Shown: positions 1 through 6,719, counted from the stretch's first letter. The stretch is 12,316 nt of DNA from an uncultured Oscillospiraceae bacterium (GCA_934646175.1 CAKUEI010000050.1:1-12316), one strand, 5' to 3'. A program made the numbers and translations. The notes: generated from the sequence alone by a model not told the origin.

Positions 1-1
1 C

Positions 2-1198
2 ACCTGCCTTTCCCATATGTTCGAGGCCGTGGGCGCGTATAAGGCCGGTACATTGGACGAGGCCGGCGTGGAGGAATATGAAGAAAATGCCTGCCCCACC
101 TGCGGCTCCTGCTCCGGTATGTACACCGCAAATTCCATGAACTGCCTGACCGAGGGCCTCGGCATGGCTCTGCGCGGCAACGGCACCGTCCCAGCGGTCT
201 ACTCCGCCCGGCTGCGCCTTGCCAAGCACACCGGCATGCAGATCATGGAGCTGGTCCGGAAGAACATCCGTCCCCGGGACATCATGACCGCCGCCGCCTT
301 CCACAATGCAGAGACCCTGGACATGGCCCTGGGCTGCTCCACCAATTCCATGCTGCACCTGCCCGCCATCGCCCACGAGTGCGGCATTGAGCTTTCCTTC
401 GATATGGCTAACGAGATCTCGGCCCACACCCCCAATCTCTGCCATCTGGCCCCCGCAGGGGATACCTTTATGGAGGATCTGGACAAGGCCGGCGGCGTTT
501 ACGCCGTCATGAAGGAACTGACGAAGAAAGACCTGCTGGACACCTCCCTCATCACCTGCACCGGCAAGACCATCGCCGAAAATCTGGAGGGCGTGGAGAA
601 CCGCGACCCCTCCATCATCCGCCCCATGGAGAACCCCTATTCCCCTTACGGCGGCATCGCCGTACTGAAGGGCAATCTGGCCCCCGACGGCTGCGTGGTG
701 AAGCAGTCCGCCGTCGCCCCGGAGATGATGGTACATCAGGGCCCCGCCCGGGTCTTCAACAGCGAGGACGAGGCCATCGCCGCCATCTATGCCGGAAAGA
801 TCGTCTCCGGTGACGTGGTGGTCATCCGGTACGAAGGCCCCAAGGGCGGCCCCGGTATGCGCGAAATGCTCAACCCCACCTCCGCCATCGCGGGCATGGG
901 TCTTGATAAGACCGTGGCTCTTATCACCGACGGCCGCTTCTCCGGCGCCACCCGCGGCGCCTCCATCGGCCACGTCTCGCCGGAGGCTGCCCTCGGCGGC
1001 CCCATCGGCCTGGTGGAAGAAGGGGACCTCATCTCCATCGACATTCCCCACCATACCATCTCCTTCGCCGTTTCGGAGGAGGAACTGGCCGCCCGCCGTT
1101 CCCGCTGGACCTGCCCGGAGCCGAGAATCAAGACCGGTTACCTGTCCCGATATGCGAAATTGGTTACATCGGCAGATAAGGGTGCCATTCTGGAATAA
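2..1198 (+). CDS. ilvD: Dihydroxy-acid dehydratase, 3' part (5' end outside window)
   Basis: This is the C-terminal part of IlvD, the cytoplasmic Fe-S enzyme that dehydrates 2,3-dihydroxy-isovalerate and 2,3-dihydroxy-3-methylvalerate to the 2-keto acids in valine, leucine and isoleucine synthesis. The frame is open from base 2, and the residues before the first ATG (17) already read as family sequence (CLSHMFEAVGAYKAG). Counting from that ATG, the cluster-ligand motif ACPTCGSCSG is at residues 25-34, GCSTNSMLHL at 106-115, and the conserved GRFSG loop, which carries the proposed catalytic serine, at 306-310. About 395 codons are present against a usual length near 555, so roughly 160 N-terminal residues lie upstream of the window. 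The TAA stop is followed by a strong terminator, so ilvD ends its transcription unit. Identification is secure. I see no frameshift or missing key residue in the visible part. Confidence 0.96.
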   Translation, partial: TCLSHMFEAVGAYKAGTLDEAGVEEYEENACPTCGSCSGMYTANSMNCLTEGLGMALRGNGTVPAVYSARLRLAKHTGMQIMELVRKNIRPRDIMTAAAFHNAETLDMALGCSTNSMLHLPAIAHECGIELSFDMANEISAHTPNLCHLAPAGDTFMEDLDKAGGVYAVMKELTKKDLLDTSLITCTGKTIAENLEGVENRDPSIIRPMENPYSPYGGIAVLKGNLAPDGCVVKQSAVAPEMMVHQGPARVFNSEDEAIAAIYAGKIVSGDVVVIRYEGPKGGPGMREMLNPTSAIAGMGLDKTVALITDGRFSGATRGASIGHVSPEAALGGPIGLVEEGDLISIDIPHHTISFAVSEEELAARRSRWTCPEPRIKTGYLSRYAKLVTSADKGAILE

Positions 1199-1215
1199 GG
1201 CCCATAAAAAACACA

Positions 1216-1250
1216 AAGCGCCGCTGCTTTCCGCAGCGGCGCTTCTCTTT
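1216..1250 (+). terminator. Intrinsic terminator after ilvD
   Basis: A perfect 12-bp stem (1216-1227 with 1233-1244, loop TTTCC) begins 17 bases after the ilvD stop and is followed by a CTCTTTT stretch. On the other strand the same stem is followed by TTTGTGTTTTTT, so it could also stop leftward transcription that passes the hairpin at 1263-1293. Confidence 0.88.
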
Positions 1251-1254
1251 TCCA

Positions 1255-1293
1255 AAAGCCAAAAAGCGGCCCGGTGCCGAACCCGGCCGCTTT
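1255..1293 (-). terminator. Intrinsic terminator of the leftward DUF975 / small-protein unit
   Basis: Read leftward, a 9-bp stem (1293-1285 with 1271-1263) has a GC-rich loop region that can pair further with a bulge. It is followed by TTGGCTTTTGG. It lies six bases beyond the stop of the 28-codon open frame at 1299-1385, which supports that frame being the last gene of the unit. Confidence 0.75.
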
Positions 1294-1298
1294 ACCGT

Positions 1299-1385
1299 CT
1301 ACGCCGCCGTTGCCACGCTTCTCGGATTGATAAGCTTCACAAGGTCCGCACCGTTTTCCTTCAGAAGCGCGCAGCAGCGTTCCAT
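1299..1385 (-). CDS. Probable 28-residue small protein coupled to the DUF975 gene
   Basis: No family is recognised. A GGAGAAG ribosome site (1400-1394) begins immediately after the TAA of the upstream membrane-protein gene. After 8 more bases comes ATG at 1385, then 28 codons and TAG. The peptide starts MERCCALLKENGADLVK and ends in INPRSVATAA. It has paired cysteines at 4-5, a short amphipathic helix-like middle, no membrane segment and no signal peptide. The leftward terminator starts just after its stop, so the frame fits exactly between the preceding stop and the hairpin. The GC-rich third codon positions resemble those of the neighbours. Being a real gene is inferred from ribosome site, position and composition. 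A chance frame of this size is possible, and no function can be assigned. Confidence 0.5.
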   Translation of the reverse strand: MERCCALLKENGADLVKLINPRSVATAA

Positions 1386-1400
1386 GTCCCACGCTTCTCC

Positions 1401-2375
1401 TTACAGTTGGGGATAGTCGTTCCCCTGTCCATTGCCGTTGTCCGGTCCGGCAGACCACGGGTCGCTGTCCCAGCTGTCTTCCGTCCGGGCATTTCTTCCG
1501 TTCAGGGCGTCATAGAAATTCACAACGGTACAGTTCTGATACGGCGTCAGCCACAGCTCCACCGGGATAGCAAACAACGTCCCCAGCAAGGTTCCCAGTC
1601 CCGCGCCGATGACGGCGCCGCCCTCTGCGGCAGCTGCGCCGCCGATCAGGGTGCCCACGCCCACACCAGCCAGTACCAGCACGATCTCCAGCAGGACCCA
1701 TCCGATGAAGGACAGCATCAGCACGAAATACTCCCACTTGTGCCCCCGCATCAGCTCCTTGCTCGTCCGGATAGCCGCCATGCAGCCCGCCTCCGGGGCG
1801 TCCAGCAGGCAGTAATCCGCCAGCACATATTGCAGGATAAAGTAGAAAAGGCCCACGATCATGGCGATGTACAGAATGATGAAGATCACCACGCCCAAAC
1901 CGCCGGCAAAGGCCATGGCCAGCCCCCCGATGATAGCCACAGGAATAGACAGGGCCAGCGCCCACAGGCAGGAGAACACCACCACCAGGATATTCAGCAG
2001 AATCACCCGGCCCACCATGGAGAACCCTTCAAACAGGGTACCGTATCCACTCTCTTCCCCCCGGCTCACTCGCATGCAGTAGGCCGAATAGCCAAAGCTC
2101 ATCACGCTGGCGTAAATGGCCAGCAGGATGGTGACGAATACGTAGATCACCACGCCGTTCCCCGTCATCAGGTAAGAGACCACCCACTGCGGGTCGTACC
2201 CCTGCATCACCATAGAGGTCACCTGGGAAAACGGATTGCTTACAAACATCTGCACCACGCCCGTCAGCACACTGGTCAGCAGAAGGAACACCAGCGTCAC
2301 CATCCGCGCACTGGGATGCAGGCCGCGCATGCTCTCCCGCGCCGCCCCTTTCAGCACCTTGCGGTCGATCCTCAT
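1401..2375 (-). CDS. DUF975 family integral membrane protein
   Basis: This is a 324-residue polytopic membrane protein of the DUF975 family, which is common in Firmicutes and of unknown biochemical role. The N-terminus MRIDRKVLKGAARESMRG is typical of the family. Membrane segments are visible at about 26-46, 75-95, 124-152, 160-184, 217-245 and 255-275. The conserved GTLFEGFSMVGRV (112-124) and SKELMRGHKWEYFVLMLSF (205-223) match the family pattern. The C-terminal ~30 residues are polar and rich in Asp, Asn and Gly, so probably disordered. The ATG at 2375 was chosen because GGGGGA lies just upstream and the family sequence begins there. An upstream ATG at 2435 would start inside the preceding terminator. 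The gene is followed directly by a small open frame (1299-1385), probably co-transcribed. The family assignment is firm, the function is not known. Confidence 0.88.
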   Translation of the reverse strand: MRIDRKVLKGAARESMRGLHPSARMVTLVFLLLTSVLTGVVQMFVSNPFSQVTSMVMQGYDPQWVVSYLMTGNGVVIYVFVTILLAIYASVMSFGYSAYCMRVSRGEESGYGTLFEGFSMVGRVILLNILVVVFSCLWALALSIPVAIIGGLAMAFAGGLGVVIFIILYIAMIVGLFYFILQYVLADYCLLDAPEAGCMAAIRTSKELMRGHKWEYFVLMLSFIGWVLLEIVLVLAGVGVGTLIGGAAAAEGGAVIGAGLGTLLGTLFAIPVELWLTPYQNCTVVNFYDALNGRNARTEDSWDSDPWSAGPDNGNGQGNDYPQL

Positions 2376-2408
2376 GAAAATTCCCCCTTCGGTTCTTTTT
2401 CTTTTCAC

Positions 2409-2437
2409 AGGATACCATATCCCGCAGAAAAACACAA
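2409..2437 (-). promoter_or_regulatory. Weak candidate promoter for the DUF975 gene
   Basis: Read leftward, TTGTGT (2437-2432), a 17-base spacer and TATCCT (2414-2409) lie about 35 bases before the DUF975 start codon. Both boxes are poor matches, and the -35 overlaps the base of the SDR terminator. The main argument is that a promoter is needed between that terminator and the gene. Confidence 0.3.
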
Positions 2438-2463
2438 CCCGCCGGGCAAAACGCCCGGCGGGT
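2431..2463 (-). terminator. Intrinsic terminator after the SDR gene
   Basis: Read leftward, a perfect 11-bp GC-rich stem (2463-2453 with 2447-2437, loop GTTTT) is followed by TTGTGTTTTT. It sits about 40 bases after the SDR stop and separates that gene from the DUF975 unit. Confidence 0.85.
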
Positions 2464-2504
2464 CCAGTTTGTTGAAAAAAGCGGCAAAGCTGCTTTTCCG
2501 GCGG

Positions 2505-3494
2505 TCAGTCCTTGTCCGCGATGCTCTTATAGCCCTGGAAGAACCGGGGAGCCGCTTCCATGAACTCCTCGCACGTCCAGTCGCCCTGCTTGGTCATGGT
2601 GTTGCAGATCACCGGTTCGGCGTGCTGCATGATGGTGCTGCCCGCCAGGGTGAAGATGGTACCGCTCACCTTGTCCGCCTTGTCGGAGGCAAGGTAGACC
2701 AGGAATGGGACGATCTTATCCGGCGTGGGGGTGATGGAGGCAGGGGGCACCACGGCGTTGCCGATGGTCACCGCGTCCAGTTTGTTGTGCATCTCCAGTT
2801 CATAGGCGGCACGGGTGCGGGCCCAGGGGCCGAAGGCGTTTACGGTGATATTGCGGTCCCACAGCTCGATGGCTGCGCCGCGGGTCAGGCCCACCACGCC
2901 GGCGTTGGCCGTACAGTACTCAACATGCTTGAACACATCGCCCATGAATGCCCGGGAGGTGGTGTTGATGATGCGGCCGCCGCCCTGCTTGATCATATGG
3001 GGCACCGCATGGCGCATGGTGTTGAAATATCCCTTGGGCTTTACGCTGGTCACCCGGTCGAACAGCTCCGGAGTCATCTCTTCAAAGGCACTGAAGCCGA
3101 AGCCGCCCGCCACGTTCACCAGAATATCGATGCGGCCGTACGTATCAATGGCAGTCTGGATCAGCCGTCCGGCGTCGTCAAAATCCGCGATGTTGGCAAA
3201 GCAGGCCGTGGCCTCGCCGCCCGCGTCCCGGATGGCCTGCGCCGTGGTCTCGGCATCGCCGTTTTCGTGCTCGGCCTCCTTGAGGAGCCACTCCCGGTCC
3301 TCGGGGCTGAGCTTCTGCAGGTCCTCGTCACTGAGGACGGCGCCGCTCATGGCTGCGCTGCCCTTCTTCTTCGGTGCGCGGTTGTTGGTCACCACTTTTG
3401 CGCCCTGTGCAGCAAAGCCCAGTGCGATGGCGCGGCCGGTACCCTGTCCGCTGCCGGTGATCACCGCTACTTTTCCCTTCAAGATGTCGCCCAT
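2505..3494 (-). CDS. Short-chain dehydrogenase/reductase with atypical catalytic residues
   Basis: This is a 329-residue cytoplasmic SDR with a Rossmann fold that uses NAD(P). The cofactor loop TGSGQGTG is at 13-20 and NVAG (for NNAG) at 127-130. The substrate is unknown. Aligned by eye to FabG-type enzymes, Ser180 and Tyr193 are present with the usual 13-residue spacing. The Lys of YxxxK is Asn197 (Y-C-T-A-N), and the tetrad Asn before helix 4 is Lys152. The protein carries an insertion of about 40 residues after strand 2 (39-78, charged). It also has a C-terminal extension with a GDWTCEEFMEAAP element (304-316), resembling the tail of multifunctional-enzyme-type hydroxyacyl-CoA SDRs. The start is set by AAGGAAGGAAGAAAC before ATG. 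The gene is monocistronic, with its own promoter and terminator. Superfamily membership is certain. The residue exchange means normal SDR catalysis should not be assumed. Confidence 0.92.
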   Translation of the reverse strand: MGDILKGKVAVITGSGQGTGRAIALGFAAQGAKVVTNNRAPKKKGSAAMSGAVLSDEDLQKLSPEDREWLLKEAEHENGDAETTAQAIRDAGGEATACFANIADFDDAGRLIQTAIDTYGRIDILVNVAGGFGFSAFEEMTPELFDRVTSVKPKGYFNTMRHAVPHMIKQGGGRIINTTSRAFMGDVFKHVEYCTANAGVVGLTRGAAIELWDRNITVNAFGPWARTRAAYELEMHNKLDAVTIGNAVVPPASITPTPDKIVPFLVYLASDKADKVSGTIFTLAGSTIMQHAEPVICNTMTKQGDWTCEEFMEAAPRFFQGYKSIADKD

Positions 3495-3535
3495 GTTTCT
3501 TCCTTCCTTTCCTCTTCTTTGTCAAAATGGATAAA

Positions 3536-3612
3536 TTTTGCTTCTCGAACTATGCTGTTTTTAGAATAACAGTCCTTAACGCTCCTGTCAACGAAAAAAT
3601 TTTGAAGCAAAA
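3536..3612. repeat. 9-bp inverted repeat flanking the SDR promoter
   Basis: TTTTGCTTC at 3536-3544 is the exact reverse complement of GAAGCAAAA at 3604-3612. The arms bracket the SDR -10 and -35 boxes, and the right arm lies 22 bases before the -35 of the ABC importer promoter. The region is AT-rich, so chance is possible. A looping or paired-operator role is inference. Confidence 0.4.
3563..3591 (-). promoter_or_regulatory. Sigma-A-type promoter of the SDR gene
   Basis: Read leftward, TTGACA (3591-3586), a 17-base spacer and TATTCT (3568-3563) are present, with TG one base before the -10 (extended -10). The predicted start is near 3556, giving a leader of about 60 bases before the SDR ATG. 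Confidence 0.75.
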
Positions 3613-3634
3613 CGAAAAAAAATTCAAAAAACTC

Positions 3635-3663
3635 TTTACATCTTCTCTCTCTCGTGTTATCAT
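3635..3663 (+). promoter_or_regulatory. Sigma-A-type promoter of the amino acid ABC importer
   Basis: TTTACA (3635-3640), a 17-base spacer and TATCAT (3658-3663) each match consensus at five of six bases, with an extended -10 TG at 3655-3656. Transcription should start near 3670, leaving a leader of about 65 bases before the lipoprotein gene. Confidence 0.78.
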
Positions 3664-3676
3664 GCTAACATGCTAA
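3661..3676 (+). repeat. Tandem CATGCTAA octamer at the importer start site
   Basis: CATGCTAA occurs twice without a gap, overlapping the last three bases of the -10 box and the predicted start point. The position would suit a regulator-binding site, but no matching regulator is known here. Confidence 0.4.
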
Positions 3677-3736
3677 AGAACGAAATAATCCATCCCGTAC
3701 TTCCGGGACAGAACTACATGACAGGAGGAACCCAAC

Positions 3737-4579
3737 ATGAAGAAGAAAGTACTCTCCCTGCTGCTGGCTGGGGCCATGGCCCTCAGCCTTGCCGCCTGCT
3801 CCGGAAATACGGATCAGGAGAACACCCCCACCCCCAGCGGCACCGCCGCGGCTAGCGACCTTGACTACGTTAAGGAGAAGGGTGCGCTGGTGGTCGGCGT
3901 CACCGATTATCCCCCGCTGGACTCCAAGGACGAAAGCGGTGAGTGGGTCGGTTTCGATGCCGACATGTGCCGCAAAGTGGCCGAGGCACTGGGCGTCGAG
4001 TGTCAATTCGTGGAGATCGAGTGGAGCAACAAACTCATGGAACTGGAGAACAAAAGCATCGACGTCATCTGGAACGGAATGACCCTGACGGAAGAAGTTC
4101 AAAACGGTTCCAGCCCCACTTTGGGCTACTTAAATAACGGTCAGGTGCTGGTGCTGAATCAGGAAAGTGCCGCCAAATACCGCGCCGGAGAACTCACCCT
4201 GCAGGATCTCACTCCCGCGCTGGAATCCGGCTCCTCCGGTGAAAAGGCCGCTCTCGCCGCCGGGCTTACCTACACCGCTGTCACCAGCCAGACCGACGCT
4301 CTGATGGAGGTGGCCGCCGGCACTTCCGACAGCTGCATCATCGATAAGCTTCTGGCCGCCGTCACCACTGGTGGGGGCACCGATTACGCCGATCTGGAGG
4401 CAGTGGAGCAAATCGCCACGGAATTGGACGTGGCTGCCTGCCGCAAAGGCTCTGACCTCACCGATTTCATCAATGAGCAGCTCACCGCTCTTTACGACGA
4501 CGGCACCATCCTCCAGCTGGCCGAGCAGTACAATATGTCCGATCTGGTGTGTCAGCCCCAGCCCGCCGACGCCCAGTAA
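3737..4579 (+). CDS. Amino acid ABC importer substrate-binding lipoprotein (SBP family 3)
   Basis: This is a 280-residue lipid-anchored receptor that captures a polar amino acid or similar solute for the permease and ATPase that follow. The signal peptide MKKKVLSLLLAGAMALSLAAC ends in a lipobox (18-21, Cys21 lipidated). A short Ser/Thr/Pro linker follows, then the bilobed family 3 domain from about residue 41. Family marks are the GFDADMCRKVAEALGV region (72-87), NGMTLTEE (113-120), the hinge-adjacent ESGSSGEKA (163-171) and an Asp in IID (203) at the ligand site of lobe 2. The Arg that usually follows TEE and grips the ligand carboxylate is Val121 here, so the ligand or its contacts may differ from HisJ/GlnH types. 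AGGAGG (3723-3728) lies 8 bases before the ATG. First gene of a three-gene importer operon. The family is certain, the substrate is not predictable. Confidence 0.93.
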   Translation: MKKKVLSLLLAGAMALSLAACSGNTDQENTPTPSGTAAASDLDYVKEKGALVVGVTDYPPLDSKDESGEWVGFDADMCRKVAEALGVECQFVEIEWSNKLMELENKSIDVIWNGMTLTEEVQNGSSPTLGYLNNGQVLVLNQESAAKYRAGELTLQDLTPALESGSSGEKAALAAGLTYTAVTSQTDALMEVAAGTSDSCIIDKLLAAVTTGGGTDYADLEAVEQIATELDVAACRKGSDLTDFINEQLTALYDDGTILQLAEQYNMSDLVCQPQPADAQ

Positions 4580-4600
4580 GTTTCCCCCTTTCTCAAAACC

Positions 4601-4650
4601 GGCAGAGGGCGCGGAAAGCGCCCTCTGCCTTCCCCGTGTTTTCTCTTGTT
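4601..4650 (+). terminator. Hairpin between lipoprotein and permease genes (attenuator or mRNA-stabilising)
   Basis: A perfect 12-bp stem (4601-4612 with 4618-4629, loop GGAAA) lies 21 bases after the lipoprotein stop. The following run is TTCCCCGTGTTTTCTCTTGTTT, so the T-rich part is delayed and interrupted. Such a leaky terminator or 3'-protecting hairpin commonly makes the binding protein more abundant than its permease. That role here is inference. Confidence 0.7.
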
Positions 4651-4682
4651 TATCATCTTGTCCGACGAAATGAGGCAGCGCT

Positions 4683-5402
4683 ATGACATCCACTATTCTT
4701 CATGCCCTGAACGAGGGCTTCCTCACCACGCTGAAGCTGTTTGCCCTCACGCTGGTGTTTTCTCTGCCCCTGGGGCTGGGCCTTTCCATGCTGTCCCGCA
4801 GCAGTTGGGCCCCCTTTCGCGGTCTGGGGCGAAATCCTTCCGCCCCCCGCTGGCAAAAAGTGTTGGCCTCCTTCCGCCCCATCAAGGCCGTGGTAGATCT
4901 GGTGGTGTGGATTATCCGGGGCACCCCTTTGATTCTTCAACTGCTGGTCATCTACTATGGTCCCGGCCTGCTCTTTCATCATAACCTCTGGGGGTCCAGT
5001 CAGGGGGGGCGTTTCATCGCCGTCACCGCTGCCTTTGTGATTAACTATACCTGCTATTTCTCCGTCATTTACCGCGGTGGTATCGACGGCGTCCCCGCCG
5101 GTCAGCGGGAAGCGGGCGAGGTACTGGGCATGACCCGCAGTCAGATTTTCTTCAAGGTCACCCTGCTGCAAATGATCAAGCGCATCGTCCCGCCCATGTC
5201 CAATGAAATCATTACGCTGGTGAAGGATACCTCTTTGGCCCGCATCATTGCCATCACCGAGGTCATCAAAGCCAGCGAAGTCTTCTTAAAGCGCGGCCTC
5301 ATCTGGCCCCTGTTTTTCACCGGCATTTACTATCTGATTTTCGTGGGCATCCTCACCCTGCTCTTCCACTTCATCGAGCGGCGTCTGGACTATTTTAAGT
5401 AA
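4683..5402 (+). CDS. Amino acid ABC importer permease (HisM/GlnP type)
   Basis: This is a 239-residue membrane permease that forms the translocation channel of the importer, probably as a homodimer because only one permease gene is present. Membrane segments are visible at about 13-37, 70-97, 111-130, 185-200 and 207-230. The family marks WIIRGTPLILQLL (76-88) and YRGGIDGV (130-137) are present. The cytoplasmic EAA coupling loop runs from about 143 to 171 (REAGEVLGM to IVPP) and docks on the ATPase. Residues 40-67 form a longer than usual polar loop between the first two segments. The ATG at 4683 follows GAGG (4672-4675) at 7 bases, a weaker ribosome site than those of the two flanking importer genes. 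The hairpin at 4601 precedes it and the ATPase gene starts 15 bases after its stop. Confidence 0.93.
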   Translation: MTSTILHALNEGFLTTLKLFALTLVFSLPLGLGLSMLSRSSWAPFRGLGRNPSAPRWQKVLASFRPIKAVVDLVVWIIRGTPLILQLLVIYYGPGLLFHHNLWGSSQGGRFIAVTAAFVINYTCYFSVIYRGGIDGVPAGQREAGEVLGMTRSQIFFKVTLLQMIKRIVPPMSNEIITLVKDTSLARIIAITEVIKASEVFLKRGLIWPLFFTGIYYLIFVGILTLLFHFIERRLDYFK

Positions 5403-5417
5403 AGGAGGCAGCCAAAC

Positions 5418-6203
5418 ATGGCACTTTTGGAAGTCAATGGCCTGGAAAAACATTTTGGCCGTACCCGTGTGTTGGAAAACATCACTTTTTCATTGGAAAA
5501 GGGGCAGGCTCTCGCCGTCATCGGCTCCTCCGGCAGCGGCAAAACCACCCTGCTGCGCTGCCTCAACTTTCTGGAAACACCGAACACCGGCTCCATCTCC
5601 GTAGGGGGCGATATCCTCTTTGATGCTGCCGACCCCGCCACCCAGCGGGAGTCCGAAGTGCGCAGAAAGCGTCTTCGCTTCGGTCTGGTGTTTCAATCCT
5701 TCAACCTTTTCCCCCAGTATACCGCCCTGCAGAACGTCATGCTGGCCGGAGAACTGCTGGCCAAAGAGCGCCCGGACTATCGTCAGAACAAGGCCGCCAT
5801 CCAGCGTGAGCTTCGGGAGCATGCCCTTTCCCTGTTGGAGCAGATGGGGCTTTCCCAGCGAGCCGATCACGCCCCCCACCAGCTCTCCGGCGGGCAGCAG
5901 CAGCGGGTGGCCATCGCCCGCGCCCTCGCCCTGAAGCCGGACATTCTCTGCTTTGACGAGCCCACCTCCGCCCTGGATCCGGAACTGACCGGTGAAGTGC
6001 TGAAGGTCATCCGCTCCCTTGCCGAGCAGAAAACCACCATGATCATCGTTACCCACGAGATGGCCTTTGCACGAGATGTGGCAGACCAGGTCATTTTTAT
6101 GGACGGGGGCCTCATCGTGGAGCAGGGGAATGCCCGTCAGGTCATCGAGCACCCGCAGGAGGCCCGTACGCAGCAGTTCCTCTCGCGCTTTTCCGAAGGA
6201 TAA
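5418..6203 (+). CDS. Amino acid ABC importer ATP-binding protein (GlnQ/HisP type)
   Basis: This is a 261-residue cytoplasmic ATPase that powers the importer. All motifs are intact: Walker A GSSGSGKT (36-43), Q-loop Gln93 in VFQSFNLFPQ, signature LSGGQQQR (156-163), Walker B ILCFDE (176-181) with catalytic Glu181, D-loop SALD (184-187) and switch His213. FQSFNLFPQYTALQNV is typical of the polar amino acid uptake subfamily. An insert-like region at 113-134 (LLAKERPDYRQNK and on) is slightly longer than in GlnQ, and such inserts are common in Clostridia. AGGAGG lies 9 bases upstream of the ATG. The TAA stop is part of the 5' arm of the operon terminator. Substrate specificity cannot be read from this subunit. 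Confidence 0.95.
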   Translation: MALLEVNGLEKHFGRTRVLENITFSLEKGQALAVIGSSGSGKTTLLRCLNFLETPNTGSISVGGDILFDAADPATQRESEVRRKRLRFGLVFQSFNLFPQYTALQNVMLAGELLAKERPDYRQNKAAIQRELREHALSLLEQMGLSQRADHAPHQLSGGQQQRVAIARALALKPDILCFDEPTSALDPELTGEVLKVIRSLAEQKTTMIIVTHEMAFARDVADQVIFMDGGLIVEQGNARQVIEHPQEARTQQFLSRFSEG

Positions 6204-6240
6204 AAAATGCGCAGGCCCGTTCAGGGCCTGCGCATTTTTT
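6202..6240. terminator. Bidirectional terminator shared by the ABC operon and the XRE gene
   Basis: A 17-bp perfect stem (6202-6218 with 6224-6240, loop GTTCA) has six A on one flank and six T on the other, so it works in both directions. It contains the last two bases of the ATPase TAA (6201-6203) and two bases of the leftward regulator's stop codon (6241-6239). Two convergent genes therefore end inside one hairpin. Confidence 0.92.
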
Positions 6241-6697
6241 ATTTCTGCCGGTTCAGCTCCTTGGCCACCACCCGGGCCAGTATCTCCTGCCCCTCGTCGG
6301 AACGCAGAGTCTCCAGAACCGTCTCTTTCAGGGTCTCCCGGAACTTCGGGCTGTCCAGAAATGCATCGAACAGTCCCCCCTGTCCGCCGCCGGAGGGGGC
6401 GGGGGACGCCTTGAGGGTCTTCTTCACCGGCGCACGGTACACTGGCTCGTCCTCGGGCACGTCCCCGGTCATCCACTGCTCCATCCGCGTCCGGTCGTTG
6501 CTCTCTCCCCGCAGATAGAAGAGGGATACCTCAAAGTAGGCGGCGATTTTCTCCTGCTGCTCCTGTGTGGGGGTCTGCCGCCCGGTCTCAAACTTTTCAA
6601 TGGCCAGCCGGGGCAGCCCCAGCGCGGCGGACAGGGCCGGCCGGCTCATATTCCGCTCGGTTCGCAGCTCCTCGATCCGTTTTGCCATGGTGATCAT
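6239..6697 (-). CDS. XRE-type helix-turn-helix regulator
   Basis: This is a 152-residue cytoplasmic DNA-binding protein. The N-terminal XRE/HTH_3 domain covers about residues 5-63 (MAKRIEELRTERNMSRPALS, then the recognition region and FETGRQTPTQEQ). It is followed by a linker rich in Pro, Gly and acidic residues (73-108) and a C-terminal helical segment (109-152: GLFDAFLDSPKF, LKETVLETLRSDEG, AKELNRQK) with no domain I can name. AAGGAGG lies 10 bases before the ATG at 6697, and a second ATG three codons later (6688) is a less likely start. In-frame codons further upstream cross the promoter and were not used. The gene has its own promoter with dyad symmetry over the -10, which suggests autoregulation. 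It is divergent from the TetR-type gene and convergent with the importer. Target genes are unknown. Confidence 0.85.
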   Translation of the reverse strand: MITMAKRIEELRTERNMSRPALSAALGLPRLAIEKFETGRQTPTQEQQEKIAAYFEVSLFYLRGESNDRTRMEQWMTGDVPEDEPVYRAPVKKTLKASPAPSGGGQGGLFDAFLDSPKFRETLKETVLETLRSDEGQEILARVVAKELNRQK

Positions 6698-6719
6698 ATT
6701 CCTGTCTCCTCCTTGCATT

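Noticed and set aside
2376..2435. Upstream ATG extending the DUF975 protein by 20 residues
   Set aside because: It would begin within the preceding terminator and promoter region, and the family N-terminus MRIDRK is at 2375 with a ribosome site.
3520..3525. Second TTGACA on the - strand before the SDR gene
   Set aside because: Its -10 would fall on the ribosome site and leave no leader. The promoter at 3563-3591 is far better.
789..3569. A long open frame on the + strand across ilvD, DUF975 and SDR
   Set aside because: It is antisense or out of frame to three well-recognised genes, crosses their terminators, and translates to Pro/Arg/His-rich sequence. Long shadow frames are expected at this GC content.
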